NCBI RefSeq assembly: GCF_014646575.1
Contig: NZ_BMNN01000004.1
Span: 1 to 64,000, forward strand
Length of the DNA stretch: 64,000 nucleotides
Direction: 5' to 3'
Source of the DNA: Halopseudomonas pertucinogena
GTDB taxonomy: Bacteria > Pseudomonadota > Gammaproteobacteria > Pseudomonadales > Pseudomonadaceae
This document shows, piece after piece, positions 10,968-19,637 of this stretch; the first letter of the stretch is position 1; each line of letters opens with the position of its first letter. The notes below the pieces were generated by a model. It saw only the letters and a program-made list of their open reading frames with translations. It searched no databases and was not told the DNA's origin. A program made the translations under genes and the position numbers.

Positions 10968-11729
10968 ATGACAGACAGATCCAGCTCAGACCGCACCACT
11001 CATTTCGGCTTCCAGACAGTCAGCGAGGCGGAAAAGGCCGGGAGGGTTGCCGAAGTCTTCCACTCCGTCGCATCCAAGTATGACCTGATGAACGACCTGA
11101 TGTCCGGTGGCATTCACCGGCTGTGGAAGCGCTTCACCATCGAGCTGTCCGGGGTGCGCCCCGGCAATCGGGTACTGGATATCGCCGGCGGCACCGGTGA
11201 CCTGACCCGCAAGTTTTCCCGTCTGGTGGGTCCCACCGGCGAAGTGGTACTGGCCGACATCAACGCGTCCATGCTCAAGGTTGGTCGTGATCGGTTGCTG
11301 GACAAGGGCGTGGCGGGCAATGTGCGGTTCGTCCAGGCCGATGCCGAGAAATTGCCTTTCCCGGACAACCATTTCGACTGCATCACCATCGCATTCGGCC
11401 TGCGCAACGTGACCCACAAGGAAGAAGCCATCACTTCCATGCTGCGGGTGCTCAAACCGGGCGGCCGCCTGCTGGTGCTGGAGTTTTCCAAGCCGGGCAA
11501 CGAACTGTTGTCCAAGGCCTATGACCAGTATTCCTTCACCATGCTGCCGCTGATGGGCCGGATGATTACCGGCGATGCTGAAAGCTACCGCTATCTGGCC
11601 GAATCCATCCGCATGCACCCGGATCAGGAAACCCTCAAGGGAATGATGGAAGAGGCCGGCTTCGCCCGGGTGACCTATCACAACATGACCGGGGGCATTG
11701 TGGCCCTGCACCGAGGTATCAAGCCCTGA
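10968..11729 (+). CDS. ubiE: Demethylmenaquinone/2-polyprenyl-benzoquinol C-methyltransferase UbiE
   Basis: SAM-dependent C-methyltransferase acting in ubiquinone (and, where present, menaquinone) synthesis. The product is about 253 residues. The family start [20 protein letters not shown] is followed by [13 protein letters not shown], the SAM-binding glycine motif [11 protein letters not shown], and [15 protein letters not shown] chose the ATG at 10968 (AAGGCAG upstream; family length). Another in-frame ATG at 10935 sits in a TAGAAT that looks like a -10 element. The stop shares one base with the ubiJ start, marking the ubiEJB operon. Confidence 0.96.
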   Translation: MTDRSSSDRTTHFGFQTVSEAEKAGRVAEVFHSVASKYDLMNDLMSGGIHRLWKRFTIELSGVRPGNRVLDIAGGTGDLTRKFSRLVGPTGEVVLADINASMLKVGRDRLLDKGVAGNVRFVQADAEKLPFPDNHFDCITIAFGLRNVTHKEEAITSMLRVLKPGGRLLVLEFSKPGNELLSKAYDQYSFTMLPLMGRMITGDAESYRYLAESIRMHPDQETLKGMMEEAGFARVTYHNMTGGIVALHRGIKP

Positions 11730-12349
11730 TGTCCAGCCGTCTGCTGCTGGCCGGGGTCGAGCGCAGTCTGGCGCTGGCCATCAATCAGGACCCGCTCACC
11801 AGGCAACGGCTGGCCACGCTGGCGGGGCGGGTGATCCTGCTGCGCTCCCGGGAGCCGGCCATGTCCGTCTATCTGCTGCCGGACAGCGAAGGCCTGCGTC
11901 TTGCGAGTCATCACGAAGAGGACCCGGATTGCACCTTGAGCGCACCCGCCAGCCTGCTCGCCCGTCTGGCGCTGAGCAGTGACCGTCAGCAGCTGCTGCA
12001 GCTGCCGGAGGTGGAGCTCAGCGGCGACACCCAACTGCTGGTGCAGCTGCAGAACATTTTTGCCGACCTGCAGCTTGACGGCGAAGCGGCCCTGGCCCGC
12101 TGGCTGGGTCCGGTGGCGGCACATGCCCTCGGCCGCCTCGCCCGCCGCGGACGCGGCTGGGCCGCTGGCAGTCGGGATAATCTGCAGCAGGCGGTGAGTG
12201 AATATCTCACCGAGGAGGGGCAGCAGCTGGCCGGCCGGGCCGAGGCCGATACCAGTGCTGCCCGGATTCACGAGCTGCGCCTGCAGCTCGATCGCCTGGA
12301 AGCCCGCGTGCAGCGCCTGCTGCAGAACGATACCGAGTCCGATACATGA
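11729..12349 (+). CDS. ubiJ: Ubiquinone biosynthesis accessory factor UbiJ
   Basis: SCP2-domain lipid-binding accessory protein of the ubiquinone synthesis complex; with UbiK it is thought to bring polyprenyl intermediates to the Ubi hydroxylases and methylases. The product is 206 residues: an SCP2-like domain over about 20-120, then a C-terminal segment after about 165 with coiled-coil character ([20 protein letters not shown]), as in E. coli UbiJ. It overlaps ubiE by 1 nt and ubiB by 4 nt, indicating translational coupling. Confidence 0.9.
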   Translation: MSSRLLLAGVERSLALAINQDPLTRQRLATLAGRVILLRSREPAMSVYLLPDSEGLRLASHHEEDPDCTLSAPASLLARLALSSDRQQLLQLPEVELSGDTQLLVQLQNIFADLQLDGEAALARWLGPVAAHALGRLARRGRGWAAGSRDNLQQAVSEYLTEEGQQLAGRAEADTSAARIHELRLQLDRLEARVQRLLQNDTESDT

Positions 12350-13935
12350 ACCTGACCGCTTTTCTGCGTCTGTTCCGCATTCTGCTGGTATTCACCCGCT
12401 ACCGCCTGGACCAGATCCTCGCTCCCCTGCCGCTGCCCTGGTACGTGCGGCTGCTGCTGATCGGCCCATGGAAGCTCTACCCGGCGCCCCGGGGACTGAC
12501 GCGCGGCGCCCGGCTGCGGCTGGCGTTCGAGAATCTGGGCCCGGTATTCATCAAGTTCGGTCAGATCCTTTCCACCCGGCGCGACCTGCTGCCTGATGAC
12601 ATTGCCACCGAGCTGGCCTTCCTGCAGGACAAGGTTCCACCGTTCCCGCCCGAACTGGCGCGCAGGCGGATCGAGGAGCAGCTGGGCGTCTCCATAGAAC
12701 ACGCCTTCGCCGAGTTTTCCCAGACACCTCTGGCGTCGGCCTCGGTAGCACAGGTGCATGCCGCCCGCCTGCACGATGGCAGTGAAGTGGTGGTGAAGGT
12801 GGTGCGCCCGGGCATCGAAGACGTCATCCATCAGGATATCCAGTGGCTGTACCTGGCCGCCCGCACGCTGGAGCGGGTATCCCGGGAAGGCCGCCGGCTG
12901 CGCCCGGTGGAAGTGGTGCGCGATTACGAACAGACGATCTTCGACGAACTGGACCTCTATCGCGAGGCCGCCAACGCCTCCCTGCTGCGGCGCAACTTCC
13001 AGGACTCACAGGTGCTGTACGTTCCGAAGATCTACTGGGACTGGTGCCGGCACAAGGTACTGGTCATGGAGAGAATCGTCGGCATTCCGGTGACCGATAT
13101 CGATGCGCTGAAGGCACAGGGCACCGACATGAAGAAGCTGGCCGAGCGTGGCGTGGAGGTCTTTTTCTCCCAGGTGTTTCGCGACAGTTTCTTTCATGCC
13201 GACATGCACCCGGGCAACATCTTCGTTTCCCATGAACATCCGGAGCAGCCGAAGTACATTGCCATCGATTTCGGTATCGTCGGCAGCCTCACTCCGGAAG
13301 ACCAGACGTATCTGGCGCGCAACCTGATGGCGTTCTTCAAGCGGGATTACCGCCGGGTCGCGCAACTGCACATCGACTCCGGCTGGGTACCGCCGGAGAC
13401 CCGGGTCAACGAATTCGAGGCAGCCATCCGCAGCGTCTGCGAGCCCATTTTCGAACGCCCGCTCAAGGACATCTCCTTCGGTCAGTTGCTGTTGCGCCTG
13501 TTCCAGACCGCCCGTCGGTTCAATATGGAAGTACAGCCCCAGCTGGTCCTGTTGCAGAAGACTCTGCTGAACATCGAGGGGCTGGGCCGTCAGCTCTACC
13601 CCGAGCTGGACCTGTGGCGCACCGGCAAGCCGTATCTGGAACGCTGGATGCGTGAGCGGGCCAGCCCGCGGCAACAGTTCGAGAAGTTGCGCCAGCAGAT
13701 GGAACGCATCCCACCGCTGTTGCATACCACCCACCGTGCACTGGACAATATCGCCCAGTGGGAGCACCATCCCCGTGCGCGCCGCAATGATGCACGCGCC
13801 CTGCGGTTGCTGGGCGCCGCGCTGGTCGCGCTGGGTGCCAGCAGCCTGGGCGCGGACCCGACCACCTGGGCCCAGACCCAGCCGCTGTACTGGCTTTCCC
13901 TTGTGGCCGGTGCCTGGCTGGTGCTGCGCCGCTGA
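12346..13935 (+). CDS. ubiB: Ubiquinone biosynthesis protein kinase-like UbiB
   Basis: Atypical ABC1/ADCK-family kinase-like ATPase needed for ubiquinone production, membrane-anchored. The product is 529 residues. The family-specific KxGQ motif appears as KFGQ at 70-73. The alanine-rich nucleotide loop is seen in [13 protein letters not shown], the catalytic segment in [13 protein letters not shown] and the metal site in IAIDFGIVG. Two hydrophobic segments at the extreme C-terminus anchor it to the membrane. It starts within the ubiJ stop (ATGA). Confidence 0.96.
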   Translation: MNLTAFLRLFRILLVFTRYRLDQILAPLPLPWYVRLLLIGPWKLYPAPRGLTRGARLRLAFENLGPVFIKFGQILSTRRDLLPDDIATELAFLQDKVPPFPPELARRRIEEQLGVSIEHAFAEFSQTPLASASVAQVHAARLHDGSEVVVKVVRPGIEDVIHQDIQWLYLAARTLERVSREGRRLRPVEVVRDYEQTIFDELDLYREAANASLLRRNFQDSQVLYVPKIYWDWCRHKVLVMERIVGIPVTDIDALKAQGTDMKKLAERGVEVFFSQVFRDSFFHADMHPGNIFVSHEHPEQPKYIAIDFGIVGSLTPEDQTYLARNLMAFFKRDYRRVAQLHIDSGWVPPETRVNEFEAAIRSVCEPIFERPLKDISFGQLLLRLFQTARRFNMEVQPQLVLLQKTLLNIEGLGRQLYPELDLWRTGKPYLERWMRERASPRQQFEKLRQQMERIPPLLHTTHRALDNIAQWEHHPRARRNDARALRLLGAALVALGASSLGADPTTWAQTQPLYWLSLVAGAWLVLRR

Positions 13936-13959
13936 CCTGATAGCGCCCGACCTGATATC

Positions 13960-14373
13960 ATGACCGACAACAAAACCGATACCACCTGGCTGGACTGCAT
14001 CAAATGGGATGCGGACGGTCTGGTGCCCGCCATTGCCCAGGATCATGCCACCGGCCGCGTACTGATGGTCGCCTGGATGAACCGTGAAGCACTGCAACTG
14101 ACAGCCCGTGAAGGCCGCGCCATCTACTGGTCACGATCCCGTGCCAGACTGTGGCGCAAGGGCGAGGAATCCGGTCACGTGCAGATACTGCATGAGCTGC
14201 GACTGGACTGCGACAATGATGTGATCGTCATGCAGGTCGAGCAGCGCGGCGGCATCGCCTGCCACACCGGGCGGCAGAGCTGCTTCTACAAGGTTTACAG
14301 CAATGGACAATGGCAGGATACCGATCCTGTCATCAGGAACCCGGAAGATATCTATGCGCACAAGCACGACTGA
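13960..14373 (+). CDS. hisI: Phosphoribosyl-AMP cyclohydrolase
   Basis: Third step of histidine synthesis: opens the adenine ring of phosphoribosyl-AMP. It is a 137-residue single-domain HisI. The metal-site aspartates are in [13 protein letters not shown] and the conserved zinc region in [11 protein letters not shown], with [10 protein letters not shown] near the N-terminus. HisE follows as a separate overlapping gene, so the HisI/HisE activities are not fused here. The gene lies 24 nt after ubiB and ahead of tatABC, the usual pseudomonad order. Confidence 0.95.
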   Translation: MTDNKTDTTWLDCIKWDADGLVPAIAQDHATGRVLMVAWMNREALQLTAREGRAIYWSRSRARLWRKGEESGHVQILHELRLDCDNDVIVMQVEQRGGIACHTGRQSCFYKVYSNGQWQDTDPVIRNPEDIYAHKHD

Positions 14374-14698
14374 CACGCTCCAGCGCCTCGCCGAGGTCCT
14401 GGAGCAACGCAAGCAGGCCGGGGCAGACACGTCCTATGTCGCCAGCCTGCATGCCAAGGGACTGAACAAGATCCTCGAGAAAGTAGGCGAGGAATGCACG
14501 GAAACCCTGCTCGCAGCCAAGGATTGTGAGCGCAGCGGGGACAAGAGCGAGCTGATCTATGAGACCGCTGATCTGTGGTTCCATAGTCTGGTCATGCTCA
14601 GCCATCTGGGCCTTGGTCCGGACGATGTATTGAATGAACTGGAACGGCGTTTTGACTTGTCCGGCCTGGCCGAGAAAGCAGCGCGAGACACTAGATAG
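14354..14698 (+). CDS. hisE: Phosphoribosyl-ATP pyrophosphatase
   Basis: Second step of histidine synthesis: hydrolyses phosphoribosyl-ATP to phosphoribosyl-AMP and pyrophosphate. It is an all-alpha MazG-like protein of 114 residues with [19 protein letters not shown] (metal-binding Glu cluster) and [16 protein letters not shown]. The ATG at 14354 gives a 20-nt overlap with the end of hisI; an upstream in-frame ATG at 14303 lies deep in hisI and lacks homology. Confidence 0.95.
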   Translation: MRTSTTDTLQRLAEVLEQRKQAGADTSYVASLHAKGLNKILEKVGEECTETLLAAKDCERSGDKSELIYETADLWFHSLVMLSHLGLGPDDVLNELERRFDLSGLAEKAARDTR

Positions 14699-14719
14699 GG
14701 CGACGCCCTGGAGGTTGAG

Positions 14720-14950
14720 ATGGGATTTGGTGGAATCAGTATCTGGCAACTGGCGATCATCCTGCTGATCGTGATCCTGCTGTTCGGAACCAAGCGGCTC
14801 AAGGGCATCGGCACCGATGTCGGCGAGGCCATCAAGGGCTTCCGCAAATCCATGCACGAGGATGACAAGCCCTCGGTGGAAGAGCAGAAGGGCGAGACCC
14901 TGGACGTGAAAGCCGAGAAGAAAGCGGAATCCACTTCGCACAAGGACTGA
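14720..14950 (+). CDS. tatA: Sec-independent (twin-arginine) translocase subunit TatA
   Basis: Pore-forming subunit that exports folded proteins. The 76-residue protein has a short N-terminal membrane helix ([18 protein letters not shown]), the FGTKRLK hinge, and an amphipathic helix ([16 protein letters not shown]), followed by a charged tail. It is the first of the tatABC genes; tatB starts 6 nt after its stop. Confidence 0.95.
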   Translation: MGFGGISIWQLAIILLIVILLFGTKRLKGIGTDVGEAIKGFRKSMHEDDKPSVEEQKGETLDVKAEKKAESTSHKD

Positions 14951-14956
14951 TCGTCC

Positions 14957-15340
14957 ATGTTTGATATCGGTTTTCTCGAGATGGTGGTGATGGCCGTGGT
15001 CGCCCTGCTGGTGCTCGGCCCGGAGAAACTGCCCGGCGCGGTGCGCATGGCCGGTCTCTATATGGGGCGTATCAAGCGCAGCCTGGCCGAGGTCCGCAGT
15101 CAGGTCGAGCGCGAGATAGGCGCCGACGAACTGCGCCAGACCCTTCATAACGAAAAGATCATGGCGGACCTGGCGAAGAAGCCCGGTACCTCTAACGTCA
15201 AACGGCGCAATCAGGATGCCGACGAAGAAGAGCCCGCTGCGGGGACGTCGCCGGCTGCGCCCGCTGCCGCCCCGGAAACGGGCAGCAGCGAAGCCGGCTC
15301 TCCGCCCCCATCCAACGATGACCAGACACCGCGCCCATGA
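14957..15340 (+). CDS. tatB: Twin-arginine translocase subunit TatB
   Basis: Partner of TatC in the signal-peptide receptor complex. The product is 127 residues: N-terminal membrane helix ([20 protein letters not shown]), the GPEKLP hinge, an amphipathic helix, then a disordered acidic and Ala/Pro-rich tail from about residue 80. It overlaps tatC by 4 nt. Confidence 0.95.
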   Translation: MFDIGFLEMVVMAVVALLVLGPEKLPGAVRMAGLYMGRIKRSLAEVRSQVEREIGADELRQTLHNEKIMADLAKKPGTSNVKRRNQDADEEEPAAGTSPAAPAAAPETGSSEAGSPPPSNDDQTPRP

Positions 15341-16116
15341 GTGACAAGCTGCCCCCCGAGAATAACCAGGGCCATATGCCCCTGGTCGCGCACCTGACCG
15401 AACTGCGCTCCCGTCTACTGCGTATCGTGCTCATCTGGCTTGTGATCTTTCTCGGTCTGTTCTACTTCGCCAACGATCTGTACACCTTCATTTCAGAGCC
15501 GCTGCGCGCATACCTGCCTGAAGGCGCCAGCATGATTGCGACGGACGTCGCCTCGCCGTTCCTGACGCCCTTCAAGCTGGCGCTGATCAGCGCGCTGTTC
15601 CTGGCCATGCCCTTTATCCTGCATCAGTTCTGGGGGTTCATCGCTCCGGGCCTGTACAAGCACGAGAAGCGCATCGCCCTGCCGCTGCTGGCGTCGAGCA
15701 TCATCCTGTTCTATGCCGGCATGGCCTTTGCCTACTTTGTGGTCTTTCCATTGATCTTCGGCTTCTTCACCAGCGTGGCGCCGGAAGGCGTCGCAGTGAT
15801 GACCGATATAAGCGCCTACCTCGATTTCGTCATGACTCTGTTCCTCGCCTTCGGCCTGTCATTCGAGATCCCGGTGGCCACGGTGCTGCTGGTGCTGGCC
15901 GGCGTGGTGGATGTAGCGAAGCTCAAGGAAATCCGACCCTATGTGATCATTGGCTGTTTCGCCATCGGCATGCTGCTGACGCCGCCGGATGTCATTTCCC
16001 AGACCCTGCTGGCGGTACCGATGTGGCTGCTGTATGAGGTCGGTATCCTGTTCGGCGGCATGCTCAAACCGGTCAAGCGGGAAGAGCAGTCCGAAGAGGA
16101 CAGCCCTTCCGCATGA
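15337..16116 (+). CDS. tatC: Twin-arginine translocase subunit TatC
   Basis: Six-helix inner-membrane protein that binds the RR signal peptide. The product is 259 residues, with the conserved N-terminal [16 protein letters not shown]. The periplasmic loop is followed by [20 protein letters not shown] and LYKHEKR, and [13 protein letters not shown] and ADVISQ-like C-terminal sequence ([20 protein letters not shown]) are present. It is coupled to tatB upstream and rsmE downstream by 4-nt overlaps. Confidence 0.96.
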   Translation: MSDKLPPENNQGHMPLVAHLTELRSRLLRIVLIWLVIFLGLFYFANDLYTFISEPLRAYLPEGASMIATDVASPFLTPFKLALISALFLAMPFILHQFWGFIAPGLYKHEKRIALPLLASSIILFYAGMAFAYFVVFPLIFGFFTSVAPEGVAVMTDISAYLDFVMTLFLAFGLSFEIPVATVLLVLAGVVDVAKLKEIRPYVIIGCFAIGMLLTPPDVISQTLLAVPMWLLYEVGILFGGMLKPVKREEQSEEDSPSA

Positions 16117-16820
16117 ACCTGCTGTTGCTCGAGGAGCAGGATTTCATTGCTCCCGAACGAGTTCGTCTGAGCGGGCGGCGGTTGCAGCACATGCTGCAGG
16201 TGCATCAGGTGCAGCTAGGCACCAGCCTGCGGGTCGGACAGGTCGACGGCCTGATGGGTGAGGGTCGGGTGCTGGAGCTGTCCGATACCAAGGCCGAGCT
16301 GGAGGTCTGTCTGAGCGAGCCACCCCCATCCAAACTCCCGCTCACCCTGCTGCTGGCCATGCCCCGCCCGAAGATGTTCCGCCGCATTCTCCAGCATTGC
16401 GCCTCCCTCGGCGTAGCCGACATCGTGCTGCTCAACAGCTACCGTGTGGAGAAAAGCTTCTGGCAAACGCCTTTTCTGCAGCCCGAGGTGATCCGCGAGA
16501 ACCTGCTGCTGGGGCTGGAACAGGCCCGGGACACGGTACTGCCGCAGGTGCGCATCGAGAAACGCTTCAAGCCCTTTGTCGAGGATCGTCTGCCCGCGCT
16601 GCTGGGTGACAGCCTTGGGCTGGTCGCTCACCCCGGTAACTACCCAGCCTGCCCTCGTGCCGTCGAGCGACCCGTCACTCTGGCCATCGGTCCCGAAGGC
16701 GGCTGGATCCCCTACGAGGTCGACAAGCTGAAGGATGCGGGATTGCAGCCGGTGCAGTTGGGCGAACGAATCCTGCGGGTGGAAACAGCGGTCACTGCAC
16801 TGATCGCCCGCCTGAGCTGA
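16113..16820 (+). CDS. rsmE: 16S rRNA (uracil-1498-N3)-methyltransferase
   Basis: SPOUT-class SAM methyltransferase that methylates U1498 of 16S rRNA. The product is 235 residues: an N-terminal PUA-like domain ([16 protein letters not shown]), then the trefoil-knot domain with [11 protein letters not shown] and [15 protein letters not shown]. It is joined to tatC by an ATGA overlap. Its end lies only 3 bp from the convergent HxlR gene, so the two transcripts must overlap. Confidence 0.95.
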   Translation: MNLLLLEEQDFIAPERVRLSGRRLQHMLQVHQVQLGTSLRVGQVDGLMGEGRVLELSDTKAELEVCLSEPPPSKLPLTLLLAMPRPKMFRRILQHCASLGVADIVLLNSYRVEKSFWQTPFLQPEVIRENLLLGLEQARDTVLPQVRIEKRFKPFVEDRLPALLGDSLGLVAHPGNYPACPRAVERPVTLAIGPEGGWIPYEVDKLKDAGLQPVQLGERILRVETAVTALIARLS

Positions 16821-16823
16821 GCG

Positions 16824-17324
16824 TCAACCCTGCGCTGCCGGGATCGACAGCGGCGAAAGCTCATCGGCCTTCCAGCCACTCCCCACCTGCACCTCGATAT
16901 CCCGCGCGGTCACCGGCTCGCCACATTCCGAGCAGACGGTTACCGGCCGAATCAGTTGCCCGCAGGCCTTGTGCCGGTGCTGCACCGGCGCGCCCCGTTC
17001 ATCAGCCATATGCCGATCACCCCAGCTGACCAGCGCCATGATCGCCGGGTGCAGGTCGAGTCCGCTCTCGGTCAGCCGGTATTCCTCGCGCAGCGGGCGC
17101 TGCTGGTACGGCACCCGGCTCAGCACGCCGTGCTCCACCAGTTTCTTCAACCGGTCCGCCAATACATGACGGGTGATGCCAAGTCGCCTCTCAAACTGTT
17201 CGAAGCGCCGGATGCCCAGAAAACAGTCCCTCAGGATCATCAGCGTCCAGCGGTCGCCCAGCACCGCCAGGGTACGCGCCAGCGAGCATGGCTGCTGGCC
17301 CAGTTCTTCCCATCTCATGGTCAT
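16824..17324 (-). CDS. HxlR/MarR-type winged-helix transcriptional regulator
   Basis: A 166-residue regulator. Residues of about 10-100 match the HxlR winged-helix domain: CSLARTLAVLGDRWTLMILR, then RFEQFERRLGITRHVLADRL, and LTESGLDLHPAI. HxlR proteins often have one sensing Cys near the N-terminus (here Cys13). The C-terminal extension has CGQLIRPVTVCSECGEPV, a cysteine cluster that could bind zinc. It is divergent from the SDR-isomerase pair; the shared 98-bp region holds two matching palindromes that are its likely operators. It probably represses the neighbours and itself, with an unknown inducer. Confidence 0.85.
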   Translation of the reverse strand: MTMRWEELGQQPCSLARTLAVLGDRWTLMILRDCFLGIRRFEQFERRLGITRHVLADRLKKLVEHGVLSRVPYQQRPLREEYRLTESGLDLHPAIMALVSWGDRHMADERGAPVQHRHKACGQLIRPVTVCSECGEPVTARDIEVQVGSGWKADELSPLSIPAAQG

Positions 17325-17353
17325 TCTCCTTCGGTTTAGTGGCAGAGCTTAGC

Positions 17354-17359
17354 TTGACA
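17354..17359 (+). promoter_or_regulatory. Perfect -35 hexamer TTGACA upstream of the SDR gene
   Basis: TTGACA at 17354-17359 faces the SDR gene. The -10 is unclear; candidate sequence lies at about 17378-17385. The first operator-like palindrome occupies the spacer between the two elements, a position suited to repression. Confidence 0.45.
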
Positions 17360-17360
17360 A

Positions 17361-17375
17361 GTTCCTTTAAGGAAC
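17361..17375. promoter_or_regulatory. Operator-like palindrome 1 (GTTC-N7-GAAC)
   Basis: GTTCCTTTAAGGAAC, a perfect 7+1+7 palindrome directly after the TTGACA element. The same GTTC-N7-GAAC half-sites recur 29 bp downstream. Likely HxlR-regulator binding site. Confidence 0.6.
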
Positions 17376-17389
17376 CCACGATACCCTCA

Positions 17390-17404
17390 GTTCCGAAAAA
17401 GAAC
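17390..17404. promoter_or_regulatory. Operator-like palindrome 2 (GTTC-N7-GAAC)
   Basis: GTTCCGAAAAAGAAC repeats the half-sites and spacing of the palindrome at 17361-17375, with a different centre. It ends just before the SDR ribosome-binding site (AGGAG), so a bound repressor would also cover the transcript start. Confidence 0.55.
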
Positions 17405-17422
17405 CTATAACAGGAGCCCACA

Positions 17423-18151
17423 ATGTCCGTTACCCCCGTAGCCGTCATCATTGGCGCCGGTGACGCCACAGGCGGTGCCATCGCCAGACGTTTCGCCCGT
17501 GAAGGTTTCACCCTTTGCGTCACCCGACGCCAGGCCGACAAGCTTCAGGAGCTGGTTTCCCGTATCGAGCTGGAAGGTGGCAGGGCGCATGCCTTCGGCT
17601 GTGACGCCCGGGTCGAGAGCGAGATGGTGCAGCTGTTTGCCGATATCGAGCGGGACATCGGTTCGATCGAGGTGGTGGTATTCAATATCGGCGCCAACGT
17701 GCGCTTTTCCATTACCGAAACCACCGAGCGGGTCTATCGCAAGGTATGGGAAATGGCTGCGCTGTCGGGATTCCTGACCGGGCGCGAAGCGGCCAGGGTC
17801 ATGTTGCCCCGGGGCCGTGGCACCATCATCTTCACCGGTGCCACCGCCTCGCTGCGCGGCGGCAGTGGTTTCTGCGCCTTTGCCGGCGCCAAGTTCGCCC
17901 TTCGCGCGCTGGCCCAGAGCATGGCCCGGGAGCTGGGACCCAAGGGTATCCATGTGGCTCACCCGATCATCGACGGTGCCATCGACACCGCCTTCATCCG
18001 CGACAATTTCCCGGAACGCTACGCGCTCAAGGAACAGGACGGAATACTCAACCCCGAGCATATCGCCGAGCAGTACTGGCAGATTCATTGCCAGCCACGG
18101 GACGCCTGGACGCACGAACTGGACCTGCGGCCATGGATGGAAACCTTCTGA
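17423..18151 (+). CDS. SDR family oxidoreductase with Tyr-to-Phe active-site change
   Basis: Classical-size (242-residue) short-chain dehydrogenase. The nucleotide-binding glycines are in VIIGAGDATGGAIARRF (9-25), the NIGA motif at 88-91, and the Ser of the catalytic set at 143 (TGATASLRG). The usual YxxxK is FAGAK, with Phe153 and Lys157, so the catalytic Tyr is missing. Some SDR relatives share this FAGAKFALRALAQS form. The enzyme may be inactive as a classical dehydrogenase or use another proton donor. It starts 18 nt after operator 2 and is followed by the isomerase gene 23 nt later. Confidence 0.85.
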   Translation: MSVTPVAVIIGAGDATGGAIARRFAREGFTLCVTRRQADKLQELVSRIELEGGRAHAFGCDARVESEMVQLFADIERDIGSIEVVVFNIGANVRFSITETTERVYRKVWEMAALSGFLTGREAARVMLPRGRGTIIFTGATASLRGGSGFCAFAGAKFALRALAQSMARELGPKGIHVAHPIIDGAIDTAFIRDNFPERYALKEQDGILNPEHIAEQYWQIHCQPRDAWTHELDLRPWMETF

Positions 18152-18174
18152 GCCTGACCGACGGAGCAGCAACA

Positions 18175-18765
18175 ATGAGCAAGCAGGTGGAGTTCTATTT
18201 TGATGTAGGCAGCCCGGCGAGTTATCTGGCCTGGACGCAGATCCGCTCACTGGCCGAGCGCCACGGCGCGGAGGTCATTTTCCAGCCGATGTTGCTGGGC
18301 GGAGTATTCAAGGCCACCGGCAACAGCTCACCGGCCACGGTCCCGGCCAAGGGCGCGTATACCCGGGTGGACTTCCAGCGCTTTGCCCGGCGTTACGGGG
18401 TGCCCTTCGCCCATAACCCTCACTTTCCGGTCAACACCATGCAGCTGATGCGTGGAGCGGTGGCCTACCTGGGAACGGAGCGCTTTCCGACTTACCTGGA
18501 GGTGGTGTTCCAGGCGATGTGGGTGGATGGCAAGGACCTGGGCAATCCGGAGGTGGTGGGGCAGGTACTTGCTGCCAGCGAGTTTGATCCCGGCGAGGTG
18601 ATGCAGAAGGTCAATGAACCGGAGGTGAAGGACCGGCTGCGGCAGATCACCGAAGGGGCCATCGGGCGCGGCGTGTTCGGTGCGCCGACGTTCTTTGTGA
18701 ATGGGGAGATGTTTTTCGGCCAGGATCGGCTGGATTTCGTTGAGGAAGCGCTGGCGGCGGGTTGA
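18175..18765 (+). CDS. 2-hydroxychromene-2-carboxylate isomerase family (DsbA-like) protein
   Basis: A 196-residue thioredoxin-fold protein of the HCCA isomerase / kappa-class GST group, which uses glutathione in aromatic compound breakdown. Diagnostic segments are VEFYFDVGSPASYLAW at the N-terminus, HNPHFPVNTMQLMRGA, and GVFGAPTFFVNGEMFFGQDR near the C-terminus. Ser at the glutathione-activating position (DVGSPASY) agrees with the family, which lacks the CxxC of true DsbA. It is in an operon with the SDR, suggesting a shared detoxification or catabolic role under the HxlR regulator. The substrate is unknown. Confidence 0.85.
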   Translation: MSKQVEFYFDVGSPASYLAWTQIRSLAERHGAEVIFQPMLLGGVFKATGNSSPATVPAKGAYTRVDFQRFARRYGVPFAHNPHFPVNTMQLMRGAVAYLGTERFPTYLEVVFQAMWVDGKDLGNPEVVGQVLAASEFDPGEVMQKVNEPEVKDRLRQITEGAIGRGVFGAPTFFVNGEMFFGQDRLDFVEEALAAG

Positions 18766-18779
18766 AGCGGGCGTCCGGA

Positions 18780-19185
18780 CCGGGGGACGTCGGGTTCCAT
18801 CTCGACGATGCGAGCGTGCGGCGACCTCCGCTGGCCGAGGTGGAACTCGGCCTTCCAGAACCCGGGGACGTCGGGTTCCAGCTCGACGAGCGAGCGTGCG
18901 GCAGCCGCCGCTGGCCGACGTGGAACTCGGCCTTCCAGAACCCGGGAACGTCGAGTTCCATCTCGACGAGCGAGCGTGCGGCGACCTCCGCTGGCCGAGG
19001 TGGAACTCGGCCTTCCAGAACCCGGGAGCGTCGAGTTCCATCTCGATGATGCGAGCATGCGGCAGCCTCTGCTGGCCGAGGTGGAGCTCGGCCTTCCAAA
19101 ACCCGGGGAGCGTCGAGTTCCATCTCGATGATGCGAGCGTGCGGCAGCCGCCGCTGGCCGACGTGGAACTCGGCCTTCCAGAACA
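18780..19185. repeat. BIME-like array: five ~80-bp units of alternating inverted palindromes
   Basis: Five tandem units of 80-82 bp fill the gap between two convergent genes. Each unit holds palindrome A (GTCGAGTTCCATCTCGAC type) and palindrome B (GCCGAGGTGGAACTCGGC type). A copies: 18789-18806, 18870-18887, 18950-18967, 19030-19047, 19112-19129. B copies: 18834-18851, 18914-18931, 18994-19011, 19075-19092, 19157-19174. B is essentially A in reverse orientation, so the array is an alternating head/tail set like REP/BIME elements. The sequence between palindromes is also conserved. Open frames across it repeat the same peptide and are not genes. The same family recurs at 43789-43961. Confidence 0.85.
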
Positions 19186-19199
19186 AGGCCCTCCGGGGC

Positions 19200-19637
19200 T
19201 CAGGTTTCCAGCAGAATGGTCACGGGACCGTCGTTGACCAGGTGCACCTGCATATCGGCGCCGAACTGGCCGGTTTCCACCCGCGGCCAGGCGGCGCGCG
19301 CCTGCGCCAGCAGGTAGTCGAACAGTTCCTGAGCCTGTTGCGGCGGGGCGGCGGTGGAGAATCCGGGGCGCAGGCCCTTGCGGGTATCGGCGGCGAGGGT
19401 GAATTGGGAGACCAGCAGCAGCCCGCCCTGCACGTCCTGCACCGAGCAGTTCATCCGTCCTTCGGCATCGGCAAACACCCGATAGTTGAGCAGCTTGTGC
19501 AGCAGCCTGTCGGCGCTGGCCTTGTCATCCTGCGGCTCGACGCCGACCAGCACCAGCAGGCCCCGGTCAATGGCACCCACGATCTCTCCTGCAACCTCCA
19601 CTCGGGCCTGGCTGACCCGTTGCAATAATCCCTTCAC
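19200..19637 (-). CDS. dtd: D-aminoacyl-tRNA deacylase
   Basis: Hydrolyses D-aminoacyl-tRNAs (and mischarged glycyl-tRNA-Ala), protecting translation. The 145-residue homodimer-type DTD shows the catalytic [15 protein letters not shown] and the Gly-cisPro-type [10 protein letters not shown]. The start is GTG at 19637, directly abutting the pip stop codon. The pip-dtd pair matches the P. aeruginosa order. Its stop codon lies only 26 bp from the last palindrome of the repeat array. Confidence 0.95.
   Translation of the reverse strand: MKGLLQRVSQARVEVAGEIVGAIDRGLLVLVGVEPQDDKASADRLLHKLLNYRVFADAEGRMNCSVQDVQGGLLLVSQFTLAADTRKGLRPGFSTAAPPQQAQELFDYLLAQARAAWPRVETGQFGADMQVHLVNDGPVTILLET

Noticed and set aside
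18789-19174. CRISPR array
   Set aside because: The sequences between the short palindromes are themselves conserved from unit to unit, so there are no unique spacers; no cas genes are present.
18701-19237. Several open frames in the repeat array, on both strands
   Set aside because: Their translations repeat the same peptide in each 80-bp unit and follow DNA palindromes, so they are repeat artefacts.
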